Shown here: one piece after another, positions 33,854 to 44,783 of the stretch
Position numbering within the stretch: position 1 is the stretch's first letter
How the letters are laid out: every line of letters starts with the position of its first letter
DNA from: Thamnidium elegans
Taxonomy: Eukaryota > Mucoromycota > Mucoromycetes > Mucorales > Mucoraceae
Assembly: GCA_025201345.1 (NCBI GenBank)
Contig: JAIXMG010000025.1
Span: 310,001-374,000 of the forward strand
DNA: 64,000 bases
Direction: 5' to 3'
Notes under the pieces: generated by a model
Told to the model about the DNA's origin: nothing
Database searches by the model: none
Seen by the model: the letters and a program-made list of their open reading frames with translations, nothing else
Program-made: the position numbers and the translations under genes

Positions 33854-36380
33854 TTATAATAAGCACAAGTTGAGCTCCTTGTTTAACGCGTCTATTGTAA
33901 GCTCAAGTTCTTTTCTAGAAGTAGAATGGATTTCTTTAAGTTGAGGTGAAAAATTTCTATTGTAAAATGGAGGTCTAACAAAAAAAAAAGGGGGGGGGTT
34001 ACTACGTTACACTTTACTTTTTTTCTCGAAAGAGAATTTACCTTTTATCATATTTTTCTTGTTCGTATTTTAATTCACAAATATTATTTACAATATCACG
34101 TTCTAAGCCTTTACGAACAGCAGCAATATGTAACAACTCAAGTGTGTTTTGAGCTTTGGTATGGATATTAGGGTCACTTAAAAACTCATTGTTTGTAAAT
34201 CCTTTACGTATTAAGAACTTCATGTTTCGTTTACTATGCGATGTAGTGGTAACAGCAGCGTCACCTGCTTTTAAAAATGAGCGATAGAGGTGCCTCCCTT
34301 CATCGCGTCTGATCGTAGTAGAATAAGACCTGGTTTGTTGTGAGAACTTTAAGATACTACTACGACCTAATGAGGTACCGGTCAAACTAGCACTGGTGGC
34401 ATGTTTAATCTCTACCTCTACATAATCTCCCTTTTTAAAGTTTTCGGCTTCGGTTTGTTGAATAAATACTTTATGACCTCCATCGGATTTACCACTGATC
34501 TTGGTTTCAACTCCGTATTTGGTTTTAGGACGTTCGGAATCGATAAGAACCAGTTGTTTGGATCCAATTAAGGATTGGTTCTTGATAGCAGCTTGCTGAT
34601 GGAAAGTAGTGACGATCTCTTGAAGTCGACGTGATTTATCAGATTCGAGGACGTCGTCTTGGTAACGACGATGTGCGTGTGTTTTTTCTCTCATACTGTA
34701 GGCAAACATAAACGCTGTATCGTATTTAACTTGCTCCATTAAACTCACTGTGTCTTTATGCTCGGATTCGGTCTCGCCGCAGAAACCGGTAATAAAATCA
34801 CTACTGATCCAAACATCAGGAATAATTCGACGCATCTCTTCTACTAGGTTCAAATAAGCTTCTCGTGTGTATCCGCGACGCATTCTTTCTAATACTGTGT
34901 TGCTACCAGATTGAATTGGCATGTGGATTGAGTTACAGAGGTTAGGACGTGATGCGATCAAGTGTAATAAATCAGTAGGGAAATCTTTTGGATGAGGCGA
35001 AGTAAATCTAATACGCATCTAGTAATTTTTTTTTTCTGGTGTTGGTGATATGTATTTCTCTTTGTTTTGCTTCTTTTTTTTTTTTTTTTTTACCTCTGGG
35101 TTAATTAAACTGACTTTATCTAAAAGTTCCGTAAACCTTCTACCACCTTCCTTACGTTTATAAATAGTCTTGAAACCCGAGTTACTAAGATCAGCACCCA
35201 AGTTGTTACCAGACATAAAGTACTTTGATTCTGATTCATCTCTATAAGCTATATAGATGTATTAAATAAACCACCCTCCCTTTGTTTATACATATTTACT
35301 TACAATTGACATTTTGACCAAGTACAGTTACTTCTTTTACACCTTGATCATTCAAATATCTCACTTCATCTAAAATAGTGTCAATAGGTCTACTTCTTTC
35401 ATTTCCTCTAGTGAATGGCACGATACAAAAACTACACATGTTGTTACATCCTCGCATGATAGAAACCCAACCAGATACACTGTTGGTATCGAGTCGCATT
35501 GGCATTACATCGGCGTAAGTTTCGTCGGCAGAAAGCATCACGTTGGCTACACCACCGTCGTATTCGTCTTCGGCCAAGGAAATTAAATGAGGGATGGAAC
35601 GGTAACCGTCAGGCCCACATACAATATCGACGAGACGGTCTTGTTCAAGTAATTTGGTCTTGAGACGTTCTGCCATACACTATAAATATTTTTGCATGAA
35701 TTTCTTATTTTTATTTTTATTTTATTTTGCTTACTTACACCTAATACACCAACAATAGGCGGACTGTCAAAGTTAATCTTGGTCTTGTAGTGACGCAAGT
35801 ACTTGAGACGTTCCCAAATTCTAACTTCTGCATTATCTCGAATTGCACACTAAAAAAAAAAAGGGTATTTTTAGAATGGGATATTTTTTTATGAAAAAAA
35901 TACCTACAGTGACAAGGAATACAACGTTAGCTTCATCTAAATTATCAGTACGCACGTATCCAGTCTTTGTCATAATTGAATTTAAAATCTCGGTATCATT
36001 TACATTCATCTATACACGTTTAAAAAAAAACAGCTGTCAAAAAAAAAAAAGGGTTTCGGAAACACAAAAAAAAAAAAAAAAAAAATTGGTACCTGACAAC
36101 CATATACTTCAATATAGAATTTCTTTCCTTTACCTAAAAGTTGGGTTTGAGCTTGAAGATAAGGTACTTGGTCAGGACGAGCCAAGTTACCCTCGACAGG
36201 CTTTAAAGGTACTTGACGTTGAGCTAAAAAATCTTGTAAAGAAGGGGAGCGGCTATCAAATACAAGTCGTTTACTCTTAGATTTTAATGTTTCTGCTGTT
36301 GTCGTTGAAACAAGTCGTTGTGCAACTAATGGTCGGGTCTTTTGAAAGACTTGTTTGGTTAATGGAAGTAATGTAGACAT
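33854..36380 (-). CDS. CDK5RAP1: CDK5RAP1/MiaB-type tRNA methylthiotransferase with C-terminal LYR-like domain
   Basis: Seven exons (36380-36093, 36009-35908, 35849-35739, 35679-35304, 35248-35094, 35018-34042, 33974-33854) give 709 aa. It adds a methylthio group to isopentenyl-adenosine-37, probably on mitochondrial tRNA given the Arg-rich N-terminus ([20 protein letters not shown]). The UPF0004 cysteines lie in [22 protein letters not shown] and VLGCMAER. The radical-SAM CxxxCxxC is [17 protein letters not shown] (Cys245, 249, 252). A TRAM domain spans about residues 493-560. CDK5RAP1 orthologues stop near here (about 600 aa), but this frame runs on in the same exon through RSYSTTIRR into [16 protein letters not shown] and [16 protein letters not shown], an LYR-type helical domain of about 130 residues. 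Confidence 0.92.
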
Positions 36381-36583
36381 TGCAACACAAAGGACGATTG
36401 AAACCCGGGGTTGTAAAAAAAATAAAAACATTAAATATATATAGTGGCTTAGAGCTTTTTTTTTATTTATTTTTTGATGTAATAATTCCGCGATATGCGG
36501 GTTTGCATGAAACAACAAAAATTCCCTCTTTTTCTTTTTTTTATTTATCTCATTCAGCATTAGAAGAAGAAAAAAGAATACAA

Positions 36584-37911
36584 ATGGGTAACTGCATTAA
36601 TAGTGGGAGTAAATTAGAAGGCCAAAGCCCAGATATACACACCAATAAAGCAATTGAAAGGCAAATTAAAGCGGACGAAAAGAAGTTGCGAAGTGAAGTC
36701 AAACTATTACTATTAGGTATAACCATATACATACATATATATATATATTTGATAAAGAAGTTGCTCAATATATATATAATGAAAAAGGTAATGGCGAAAG
36801 TGGAAAGTCAACCGTAATAAAACAAATGAGGTTAATTCATGCGTCTGGTTTTGACGCCGGTGAACGAGAAAGTTTTCGAGTGATTGTGTTTTCAAATATT
36901 ACAGTGGCAATGCAAATATTACTGGAAATTATCGAACAGTTAAACATACCTTTACAACATGAAAATTATAGTGTAGGTTTTTTCTTTTGTTATTATTCGT
37001 ACTTTAGAAAGGGCTTATAAGTTTTCTTTTTTTTTAAATAGGAGTATATTCCATTGTTTCAAAATGTTGAACCTTTAAAAAGGGATGAACCATACCCAAG
37101 TAAATATCTGGAACCTTTAAAATTGCTATGGAATGATAGCGGTATACAGGCTGCGAAGCAAAAAGGAAATATGTTTGCGTTACACGACAATGCATCCTAG
37201 TAAAGTGTTTTAATCTTTACATATTATTACTTTTATTTATTTTATTTTTTATTTAGTTTCTTTGAACAGTTGGACAAGTTTTGGGAACCTGGGTATGTGC
37301 CTACGGATCAAGATATCATTCGGTGTAGAGCAAAAACAACGGGTATTGTTGAAACTATATTTCATATAGGACCTTTAACATATCGTATGTTTGACGTGGG
37401 AGGTCAAAGAAGTGAACGGAAAAAGTGGATTCATTGCTTTGAAAATGTAACTGCAATTTTATTTGTTGTTGCAATTAGTGGATATGATCAATGTTTAATA
37501 GAAGATAGAGATTCTAACCAAGCAAGTGAACCCATCTTTTTTAACTAGAAAAATACTAATCTTTACTTATATTAGATGCATGAAGGATTAATGCTATTTG
37601 ATACCATTTGCAATTCTCCTTGGTTTGTCAATACTTCCATGATTTTATTTCTAAACAAGATTGATATTTTTAAAGAAAAGATTTTGACGTCACCTGTATC
37701 TAAATACTTTCCTGATTTTAAAGGCGATAATTTAAGTTTTGAAGAAACTAGTGATTATTTTAGAAAACGATTTCAACGCTTAAATCATAACTCGAGTAAA
37801 AGTGTGTATACACATAATACAGATGCAACAGATACTAAATTACTGGAACATGTCATGGTCTCTGTTTCCGATATTATATTGAATGAAAATATTAATACCT
37901 TGATGCTATAA
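36584..37911 (+). CDS. Heterotrimeric G protein alpha subunit
   Basis: Five exons (36584-36716, 36788-36972, 37042-37199, 37257-37521, 37576-37911) give 358 aa. The N-terminus MGNCINS carries Gly2 for myristoylation and Cys4 for palmitoylation. The P-loop is [18 protein letters not shown] (residues about 41-58). Switch I is [15 protein letters not shown] with the catalytic Arg, switch II is [17 protein letters not shown] with the catalytic Gln, and base recognition is LFLNKIDIF. The TCAT loop is altered to NTDATDT. It couples a seven-helix receptor to cAMP or MAPK pathways. Intron 4 uses a GC donor (CAA|GCAAGT at 37522), which alone gives [13 protein letters not shown], the continuous family sequence. 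Only the first 202 bp separate it from the divergent CDK5RAP1 gene. Confidence 0.95.
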
Positions 37912-38089
37912 ATATTCTCCTTTACCCTCCCCCCCCCCACTCCCATTCCTTCATATATTGTGTATAGTTAAGTTATTATAAAGAAGAAGAAAAAAGTGTC
38001 TATTCTCAAATAATAATAAAAAAAAATCAAATGTTTTAAATAGGTTTGCGTTTATAATTTATTATAGTACAGTATTAAAAAAAGTTAAT

Positions 38090-40313
38090 TTAGAGAGTAA
38101 ATTTGGCAAACTTACGGATATCTCGACTGGAAGCACCAATATGAAGTTTAAATTGACCAGAAGGAATAACCCAAGATTCAGGCTTAGTATCCCAGATACT
38201 AAGTTCGGTCTTTTCAAGTTTGAAATCAACAATTCCCCTCTCACCTTTTTCCAAAAAGATCTTTTCAAACCCACGAAGTTGTTTAGGAGGTGAACCAGCG
38301 CTATTAGGGAAAGAAAGGTAAGCTTGAACAATTTCTGCACCCTCGACAGGCCCGCCGTTTCTAATAGAGATGGAAGCTTCAACAATAGCATCCTTCTTAT
38401 TATCCTTATCTAAAGATGTGGTAGCCTTGACCTCCAACTTGCTATAGTTAAACTTAGTATAAGATAAACCGTAACCAAAAGGAAACAAAGGTTCAATCTT
38501 GGCGTGGTCAAACCATTTGTATTCCATAAGTAACTTTTCTTCGTAAACAATAACGGCCTCTTTACTGATACCAGCGCTATGATCTTGTTCTTGTTTGGCA
38601 ATAGTGTAAGGGAGACGACCAGATGGGTTGACTTTGCCGGTGACAATATCTGCAAGGGAGTTACCAGATTTTTGACCAGCGAGACCAGGCCAGAGAATGG
38701 CTTTGATGTTGGGGTGGTCGGCCCAAGGCATAAGAACGGGACCGACAGAATGGATAACAACAATAGTATTTTTATTAGCATCTGCAACTGCTTTAATCTA
38801 TATATACAAAAAAAAAGAAAGAGTAAATACCTCTAAAAAAAAAATTAGTATAAAAAAAGAGAATGCTTACCAAGTTATCGCCATTGTTCCATAAAGACAA
38901 ATTGTTACGATCACCAGCAGTATCACCAATAAATCGAATCTCTTCTCCAGAATTAGCATTAGCAAATACAAAAGCATAATCAGTATCCTTAGCTGCCTCA
39001 AGATCCCAATCACTTAAAGAAGATTGAACCACAACACCTTCTCCAAAGGCGTCCTTAAGACCAGTAAGAGGATCAATCAAGTAAGGGAATGAAACAGTAC
39101 CAAAACCCCAACCTTGGGCTAAATGAGTACTGGTACAAGCACGCATATCACAGTTAAATGTCCTGGGATCTACAGCAGAATCGGAACCAATAATAGCGAC
39201 CTTTTTAAGGTTTTTGGGGTTAATAGGAAATGTGTTCTTGACGTTCTTGAGAAGCACATTAGAGGCAGCACCCATTTCACGAACAAGTTTATGATGATCT
39301 TCTTGGACATTGACATAAGGGGCTTTATCTTGATCCACAGAATTGATAGCAACAGCAGGAGAATCAATATCTTGTCTCATCTTGTACCAAGCAGCAACAA
39401 TACGCATAGTCATATCAGTAGCACGCTCTTCAGAGACCTTGTTGGCATTCACGGCATCGGTCAAGTTCTTACCAAAGTATTCAGGTGTAGGCATGGTCAT
39501 ATCAAGACCACCATTTACGGATGCAATAGTAGACTGTGTAGCTCCCCAGTCAGACATCACAAACCCTTTAAAACCAAGCTCGCCTTTCAATACAGTATTT
39601 AAAATGTAATCATTCTCGCATGCATATGTACCATCTATTTCATTATACGAACACATGACGGAACCTACACCAGCTTCTACACATCTTACAAAAGGCCAAA
39701 GGTAGATTTCATGCATGGTTCTTGAATCTGCTTCAGTGGAACTGTTCATACGGTTAAGCTCTTGCTCGTTTAAAAGGAAATGCTTGACGGAACAGATTAC
39801 ATCGTTGTCTTGACCTCCTTTCACGGTTTCGGCAGATAAGACGACCATAAGATAAGGATCTTCTCCTCCAGATTCCCAGGCACGACCTCCCAATGGTGAA
39901 CGCATATAGTTCATGGTGGGCCCAAGTTGGATATGAACACCTTTACCGCGGAATTCTTTACCCATGTAATCTCCACGAGCTCGGATAGCTTACTTGTCAA
40001 ATGAGGCAGCGGCGTTAATTGCAGAGACACCTGAGGTGACGTTGTAGGTGGAACGTACACCAAGGGGGGAATCTTGAAGACAGAGTGAAGGGAAATCGGG
40101 GTTACTGGTACAGTTGGTGCTTCCAGAACATATTCCTCCCCAGCCTGTACCCGTTGTAATAGTCACTTTTTGCTCAAGAGACATTTGTCTCACAAGTATT
40201 TCTGCTTTGGAATAGGCTTCTTCCCATGAGAGTGTCACTACTTTGGCAGAGGCCAAAGAGAATGTGGCAAGTAGAAGTGTAAAAGACGTTGTAGATAAAG
40301 ATGGAATATGCAT
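38090..40313 (-). CDS. Secreted GH3 beta-glucosidase, interrupted by one in-frame stop codon
   Basis: Exons 40313-38871 and 38797-38090 encode 716 codons with an internal TAA at 39990-39992 (codon 108). The signal peptide MHIPSLSTTSFTLLLATF is followed by the GH3 N-domain (GICSGSTNCTS, LCLQDSPLGVR, GRAWESGGEDPYL, KHFLLNEQE), the catalytic Asp in GFVMSDWGATQS, the (alpha/beta) sandwich domain (VLLKNVKNTFPI, FPFGYGLSYTKF) and a C-terminal fibronectin-III-like domain. It would release glucose from cellobiose-type sugars outside the cell. Around the stop the reading is AASFDK-stop-AIRARGDYMG; the family has Gln or a similar residue there, so a single CAA-to-TAA change explains it. The rest is intact, so this is a very recent loss, a strain allele, readthrough or a base-call error. 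Confidence 0.9.
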
Positions 40314-42178
40314 AATTGAGATTTTTTGCTTTATACCAAGAAAAAGACTTTCTTTTTTTTTTTTAGGTATATTTATATGAATTGAAATAAAGTTTTTTTT
40401 TTATTATTATTATTATGCAACAGAATTTTTTTTGTGTATATTACGAGAAGTATGATAGTTTTTTTTCTCATTAGATCAAATAGAGTGGGGGAGTATATTA
40501 GGTTGTCAGAAAGGAAGAAACGGGATGGAAAAAAAAAGATGGGTTACATTTAGGGAAAGCTTAAAAAAGTTAGTTAATATAATTCTGATCTGACTAATAC
40601 TGAATACAGACACAATGAGCGGGGAGATAGTTTTTTTTTTTTTTTGTTTACTGGGGAAATGTACTTGTAAAAAAAAAATACTTCGAATGGTTAAGAATAG
40701 AGTAGTCATATAATCAAGACTTTTTTTTTTTACTTTCAGCCAAGGCCGCAACATCGTCTGTCATGTTCCGTGCAACATCAATTATAACAGTGGGGTAATT
40801 CTAAGTAATATCGTAGATTTTATTGGGGGATATGTAGTGATCGACTTATTGGAGAATCTAGAAAAAATATTGTTAATAGCAGCTAAAGAGTAAACTAGAG
40901 AGGCTAAGGGTAAGTATATAAGTAGACTATTTATTAATCCAAGAGTATGTTATTACGCCGTCAAGCTGATTGGTTTTATAAATAATATCTACATCATCCG
41001 CTGTATTTCACATTTTTTTATAACTACTATAAAGTCGTTTGTTTATCAATGTCTGACCTAATTGATCTACTTTGACCATTTAATCATCTATAAAATATTT
41101 AACCATCTCTCTCTTTTTTTTTTCCTACTTTTTACTTTTCATGCAATGTTCATATGGTATTTTTAGGAAGGCCATTCAAGAACAACAAACTGTCCTGCCT
41201 TTTTGATTATAATACTGCCTGTGATAAATTTAACTGGTACGATATAAGCATGAATTAGCATGATTCCTAGATTGATACCACTACAAAAGATCATGCTGAT
41301 TGCGGAGGATTTAATAATTGTGGTTGTGACAAATAATCGCGTTCATGTGCTGGTATCTCCTCTACGAGAAAATTATCTTTCTGTAATACAGCCGTTTATA
41401 GTGACTGGGGAACTACAAGGGGTAATCCTACCCACTAAAGCAGTGGTGGGCGTACTGGTTATGGTGGATCGTATTCAAGCTGCGGCAGATCATCTTCGAA
41501 CTGTGGAGGAGGTGGAGGATCTAGCTGTATAAGCAGTAGCTAATATATTTACTATTTTCTATTACTATTTTTTCTCTCATTGAAGAAAATAAAATATGAG
41601 ATTATCACAAGAGTGTTTTACTACATATATATATATATATTGTCTACTTTCTAATCGCTGGTTACCTTAAATTAACCGTTAAATTTTATTATATATCTTT
41701 CTTCACTGAAAACGTTTATTGAAGAGTACGAGCGGTACCATTCTTAGTTCATTCAATAAAATCATACGTGTTACATTGTAGATTCTTATAAGACATAAGT
41801 AATGTTTAAGTAATACGATGTTTCCCCAATCGTAAAATTGAACTCATGAACGTTAATAAAAGTTTTTCCTAATAGTTATGTATACGCATATTTATATTTA
41901 AACAATCTTTTACAGTTCTTGAAAACCCCGTTTCAATATTTTAAAATCTTATAAGTAAGCAGCTTAATTGCTCGACCAAGCAGTCTTACAAAATATGAGA
42001 CTTTCTTTCCTGTGATGTAAACACTTTACCTGGAATAAGTATGATATTTATTTTATACAGCCTTGTTAATTTTGGCATCGTAATTTAAATACGTAAAAAA
42101 AAAAGGGATTCTTCTAAATACAATATATATTTTCATGTATACAATTTATAAAAAAAAAAGGGAGGGGGGATATATATT
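40314..42178. other. Intergenic region with a Cys/Gly-rich relic
   Basis: About 1.9 kb. It contains the GH3 promoter on the minus side, homopolymer tracts (40356-40364, 40630-40644, 40722-40730) and the relic at 41274-41543. Nothing else is supported. Confidence 0.5.
41274..41543 (+). pseudogene. Relic of a small Cys/Gly/Ser-rich protein gene
   Basis: The frame starting at 41274 reads KDHADCGGFNNCGCDK, stop (41334), SRSCAGISSTRK..YSDWGTTRGN, stop (41436), then GGRTGYGGSYSSCGRSSSNC and GGGGGSSCISSS before a final TAA. The Cys/Gly/Ser-rich composition is far from random for this AT-rich spacer and persists across both stops, so it looks like a decayed gene. An overlapping open frame of 90 codons (41260-41532) is its frame shadow. 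Identity unknown. Confidence 0.4.
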
Positions 42179-43648
42179 CTATTGAAGCAAAGGACGACCG
42201 AGGGGTTCTTGAGAAAACAATCCTTTAACATTACGATCATAAACAGTGACACCACGTACAATAGTGCGATCAACAGCGCCGTAGAAAGATTTACCGACAT
42301 ATGGTGATAACTTATTCTTGAAATGAACATCATTGATATTCACTTCAAACGTAGATTCAGGTCTCCAAATTACGAGATCGCCATCATGTCCTACACAAAT
42401 TTGGCCCTTTTTATGATCCAACTTGATTCTTTTAGCAGGTGACAGACTAAGCCAGTTAGCAATCTGCTGCAATGTTACACCATGCTTACGACCTTCACTC
42501 CAAAGGACTGGTAAGCCAAATTGAACACTAGCAATACCACCCCAAGCTGCTCCAAAATCACCTGTATCTTGTTTCTTGAGTTGAGCTGTACAAGGGGAAT
42601 GATCGCTAACTACATAATCAATGGTACCATCTAATAAAGCTTCCCAAAGTTTATCACGATTAGAAGATTCACGAATAGGGGGACAGCACTTGTAATGAGT
42701 AGCACCATCTTCAATAGTTTCGGCAGTAAAGTTAAGGTAATGGAAACAAGTTTCGACTGTAAGAGGGGCACCTGAAGCCTTGGCAGCACGAATAGCAGGG
42801 ACAGCATCAGCAGCTGAAAGATGAACAATATGTGTATTGACAGATTTACCTTGTTCGTGGTACTCTTGTGTAAGACGAATGATCATATCAATAGCATTAG
42901 TTTCCAAAGCTTGAGGACGAGAGTTTAAGAAACTGGCATATGTTCGGGGATCTAATTCTTCTTGAACAGGTATTTTACCACACCCATCCATTTCGGCATG
43001 AAATAATAAAACACTATCCGAATTGACCAATTTATCCATTGCTAAACGTACTTCGGATTCATTTACACAAGGGAATTCATCTACACCACTTTCAATCAAG
43101 AAACATTTGAAACCTCGTACACCCATTTCAATAAGAGCTGGTAATTGGTCTGCGTTATCGGGTACGACGCCACCCCAGAATCCAACATCCACATGACATT
43201 GTCCTTTGGCTGCATCTAGTTTCGTTTTGAAGTTGGAGACAGTTGTGGTAGGAGGAATAGCGTTTAAGGGCATATCGATTACGGTAGTAATACCACCAGC
43301 TGCTGCTGCCTTTGTACCTGTTTCAAATCCTTCCCATTCCGTTCTTCCAGGTTCGTTCAAGTGAACTAAAAAAAAAAAGGTCATTATTTTAGTCTCGGTA
43401 TTAATTACTTTTGTATATATATATTTACCATGAGCATCCACTAAACCAGGCATCAATACTTGATTATCATCCAATTCAATTACTTGCAACAAGTCTTGAC
43501 TTATCACGGTCGTACACTCGTTTGCAATCTCGATAACTTTTCCTGAATATTGATCAATGAGTACTTGTATAGGTGATTCACTATGACTAGGAGAAAGGAT
43601 AGCCTTTTTGGCTTTCACGAGTAAAAAACGATGTTCTGAAGCGGTCAT
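42179..43648 (-). CDS. DAL1: Allantoinase (purine catabolism)
   Basis: Exons 43648-43429 and 43365-42179 give 468 aa. It opens allantoin to allantoate, the second step after uricase in using purines as nitrogen. It is a cyclic amidohydrolase: metal site HxH in VDAHVHLNEPGRTEWEGF, the carbamylated Lys in RGFKCFLIESGVDEFPC, then LLFHAEMDG, THIVHLSAADA and the metal Asp in DYVVSDHSPC. The set and the EWEGF context fit allantoinase rather than dihydropyrimidinase or dihydroorotase. The 63-nt intron splits the HVH motif codon in phase 1. No uricase or allantoicase neighbour is present. Confidence 0.93.
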   Translation of the reverse strand: MTASEHRFLLVKAKKAILSPSHSESPIQVLIDQYSGKVIEIANECTTVISQDLLQVIELDDNQVLMPGLVDAHGKYIYTKVINTETKIMTFFFLVHLNEPGRTEWEGFETGTKAAAAGGITTVIDMPLNAIPPTTTVSNFKTKLDAAKGQCHVDVGFWGGVVPDNADQLPALIEMGVRGFKCFLIESGVDEFPCVNESEVRLAMDKLVNSDSVLLFHAEMDGCGKIPVQEELDPRTYASFLNSRPQALETNAIDMIIRLTQEYHEQGKSVNTHIVHLSAADAVPAIRAAKASGAPLTVETCFHYLNFTAETIEDGATHYKCCPPIRESSNRDKLWEALLDGTIDYVVSDHSPCTAQLKKQDTGDFGAAWGGIASVQFGLPVLWSEGRKHGVTLQQIANWLSLSPAKRIKLDHKKGQICVGHDGDLVIWRPESTFEVNINDVHFKNKLSPYVGKSFYGAVDRTIVRGVTVYDRNVKGLFSQEPLGRPLLQ

Positions 43649-44110
43649 AAAAAATAAGGTAAAACGAAAAGAGTGAGTGAAAAGATAGCAGAATATATTT
43701 CCTCTTTTCTAAAAAGGTTATATATATTTTTTTTTTACTTTCTCCGCTGTTTCCCATAATTTAAAATACAGATAAAAATATACCATCTGTATAATTTTAT
43801 TTCTTATTCACTCTTAACATTAAATATACCTTCTCTCTAAAAATAAGTGTTACACTAGTACTTGCACGGATAAAGTAAAAATAGTCTCTTTTAAGTCTTT
43901 TTTTTTAAAAAAAGGTTAAATAGGGCTTTATAAAACTAATAAGCATTAAATAGCTGCTAAGGCTAAGTAATGGAATCATATATATATAAAAGGCCATATT
44001 CAATTCTCTTTTCCATTTAAAAAATAATAAAGGATGGTTTAGACTATTACTAAACTCTTTTTTTTATTATTAAAGCTAATAGTTCTGGAAGATTTGACTT
44101 AACCACGCCC
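43649..44110. other. Intergenic spacer
   Basis: 462 bp of AT-rich DNA holding the DAL1 promoter (minus strand). I cannot point to a convincing GATA-factor cluster or any gene. Confidence 0.5.
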
Positions 44111-44783
44111 TTAATCTTCGGCATAAACAGCTTTGGCTCTTGCAAAAGCATCGGCCACAGTGCTATTATATTCCTTGATAATTGGTAATGATTTTTTAGG
44201 TGTATTAAAAGCAATACAGGAGAACAAATCTTTTATCATACCGGTCAAGTCAACAATATGACCTCTAAAATGTTCTGTAGCAGGGGGTGTAACATCAAAG
44301 TCAGGTTTTTTGATTTCCATTGCAGATATGGCAGCAGCAGCATGAGACACGTAATTACCAATAGCCTCGATAGTAGCAGCTTCTTCTTCTTCTTTTATAT
44401 TAGCAGGTGAATTAACACAGCATCCTCTATAAGTCTGTTCAAGAAGATGCTCTAATACTTGTTCTTCATTATGAATTTCCATGGCAGCTTCAAATCCAAC
44501 GGATGGCTCAAAAGCATCAACCTATTTAAGTCAAAAATAAGTTTTGATCGGGTTTGAACTAAAATTATATCTTACCGTTGTCTTAATTACCACAAGCTGT
44601 TGGGAAAGGGTATTGATATCGCCAATACACATTTGAGGATTATAAGGCACATCTCGTTTATCAAATTTAGCAGCGCTAACTATATAAATATTTTAAGTTA
44701 GAGTATGGGTCGTAAATATATGATATAAACGTACCAGAGAGAGAAGCGACAGCGATAAATAAGGTAGCTGAGAAAGCGCGCAT
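44111..44783 (-). CDS. Secreted HsbA-like cell-surface protein
   Basis: Exons 44783-44735, 44679-44576 and 44521-44111 give 187 aa. The signal peptide is MRAFSATLFIAVASLSVSAA. The mature protein is a helical bundle with QMCIGDINTLSQQLVVIKTT, a CC pair in TYRGCCVNSP and an Ala-rich helix (NYVSHAAAAISAM). This layout resembles the HsbA/galactomannoprotein family, small fungal surface proteins that bind hydrophobic surfaces and sit in the wall or secretome. The family call is by overall pattern, not a strict motif. Confidence 0.65.

Noticed and set aside
39123..39602. 159-aa and overlapping plus-strand ORFs
   Set aside because: Antisense shadow of the GH3 beta-glucosidase.
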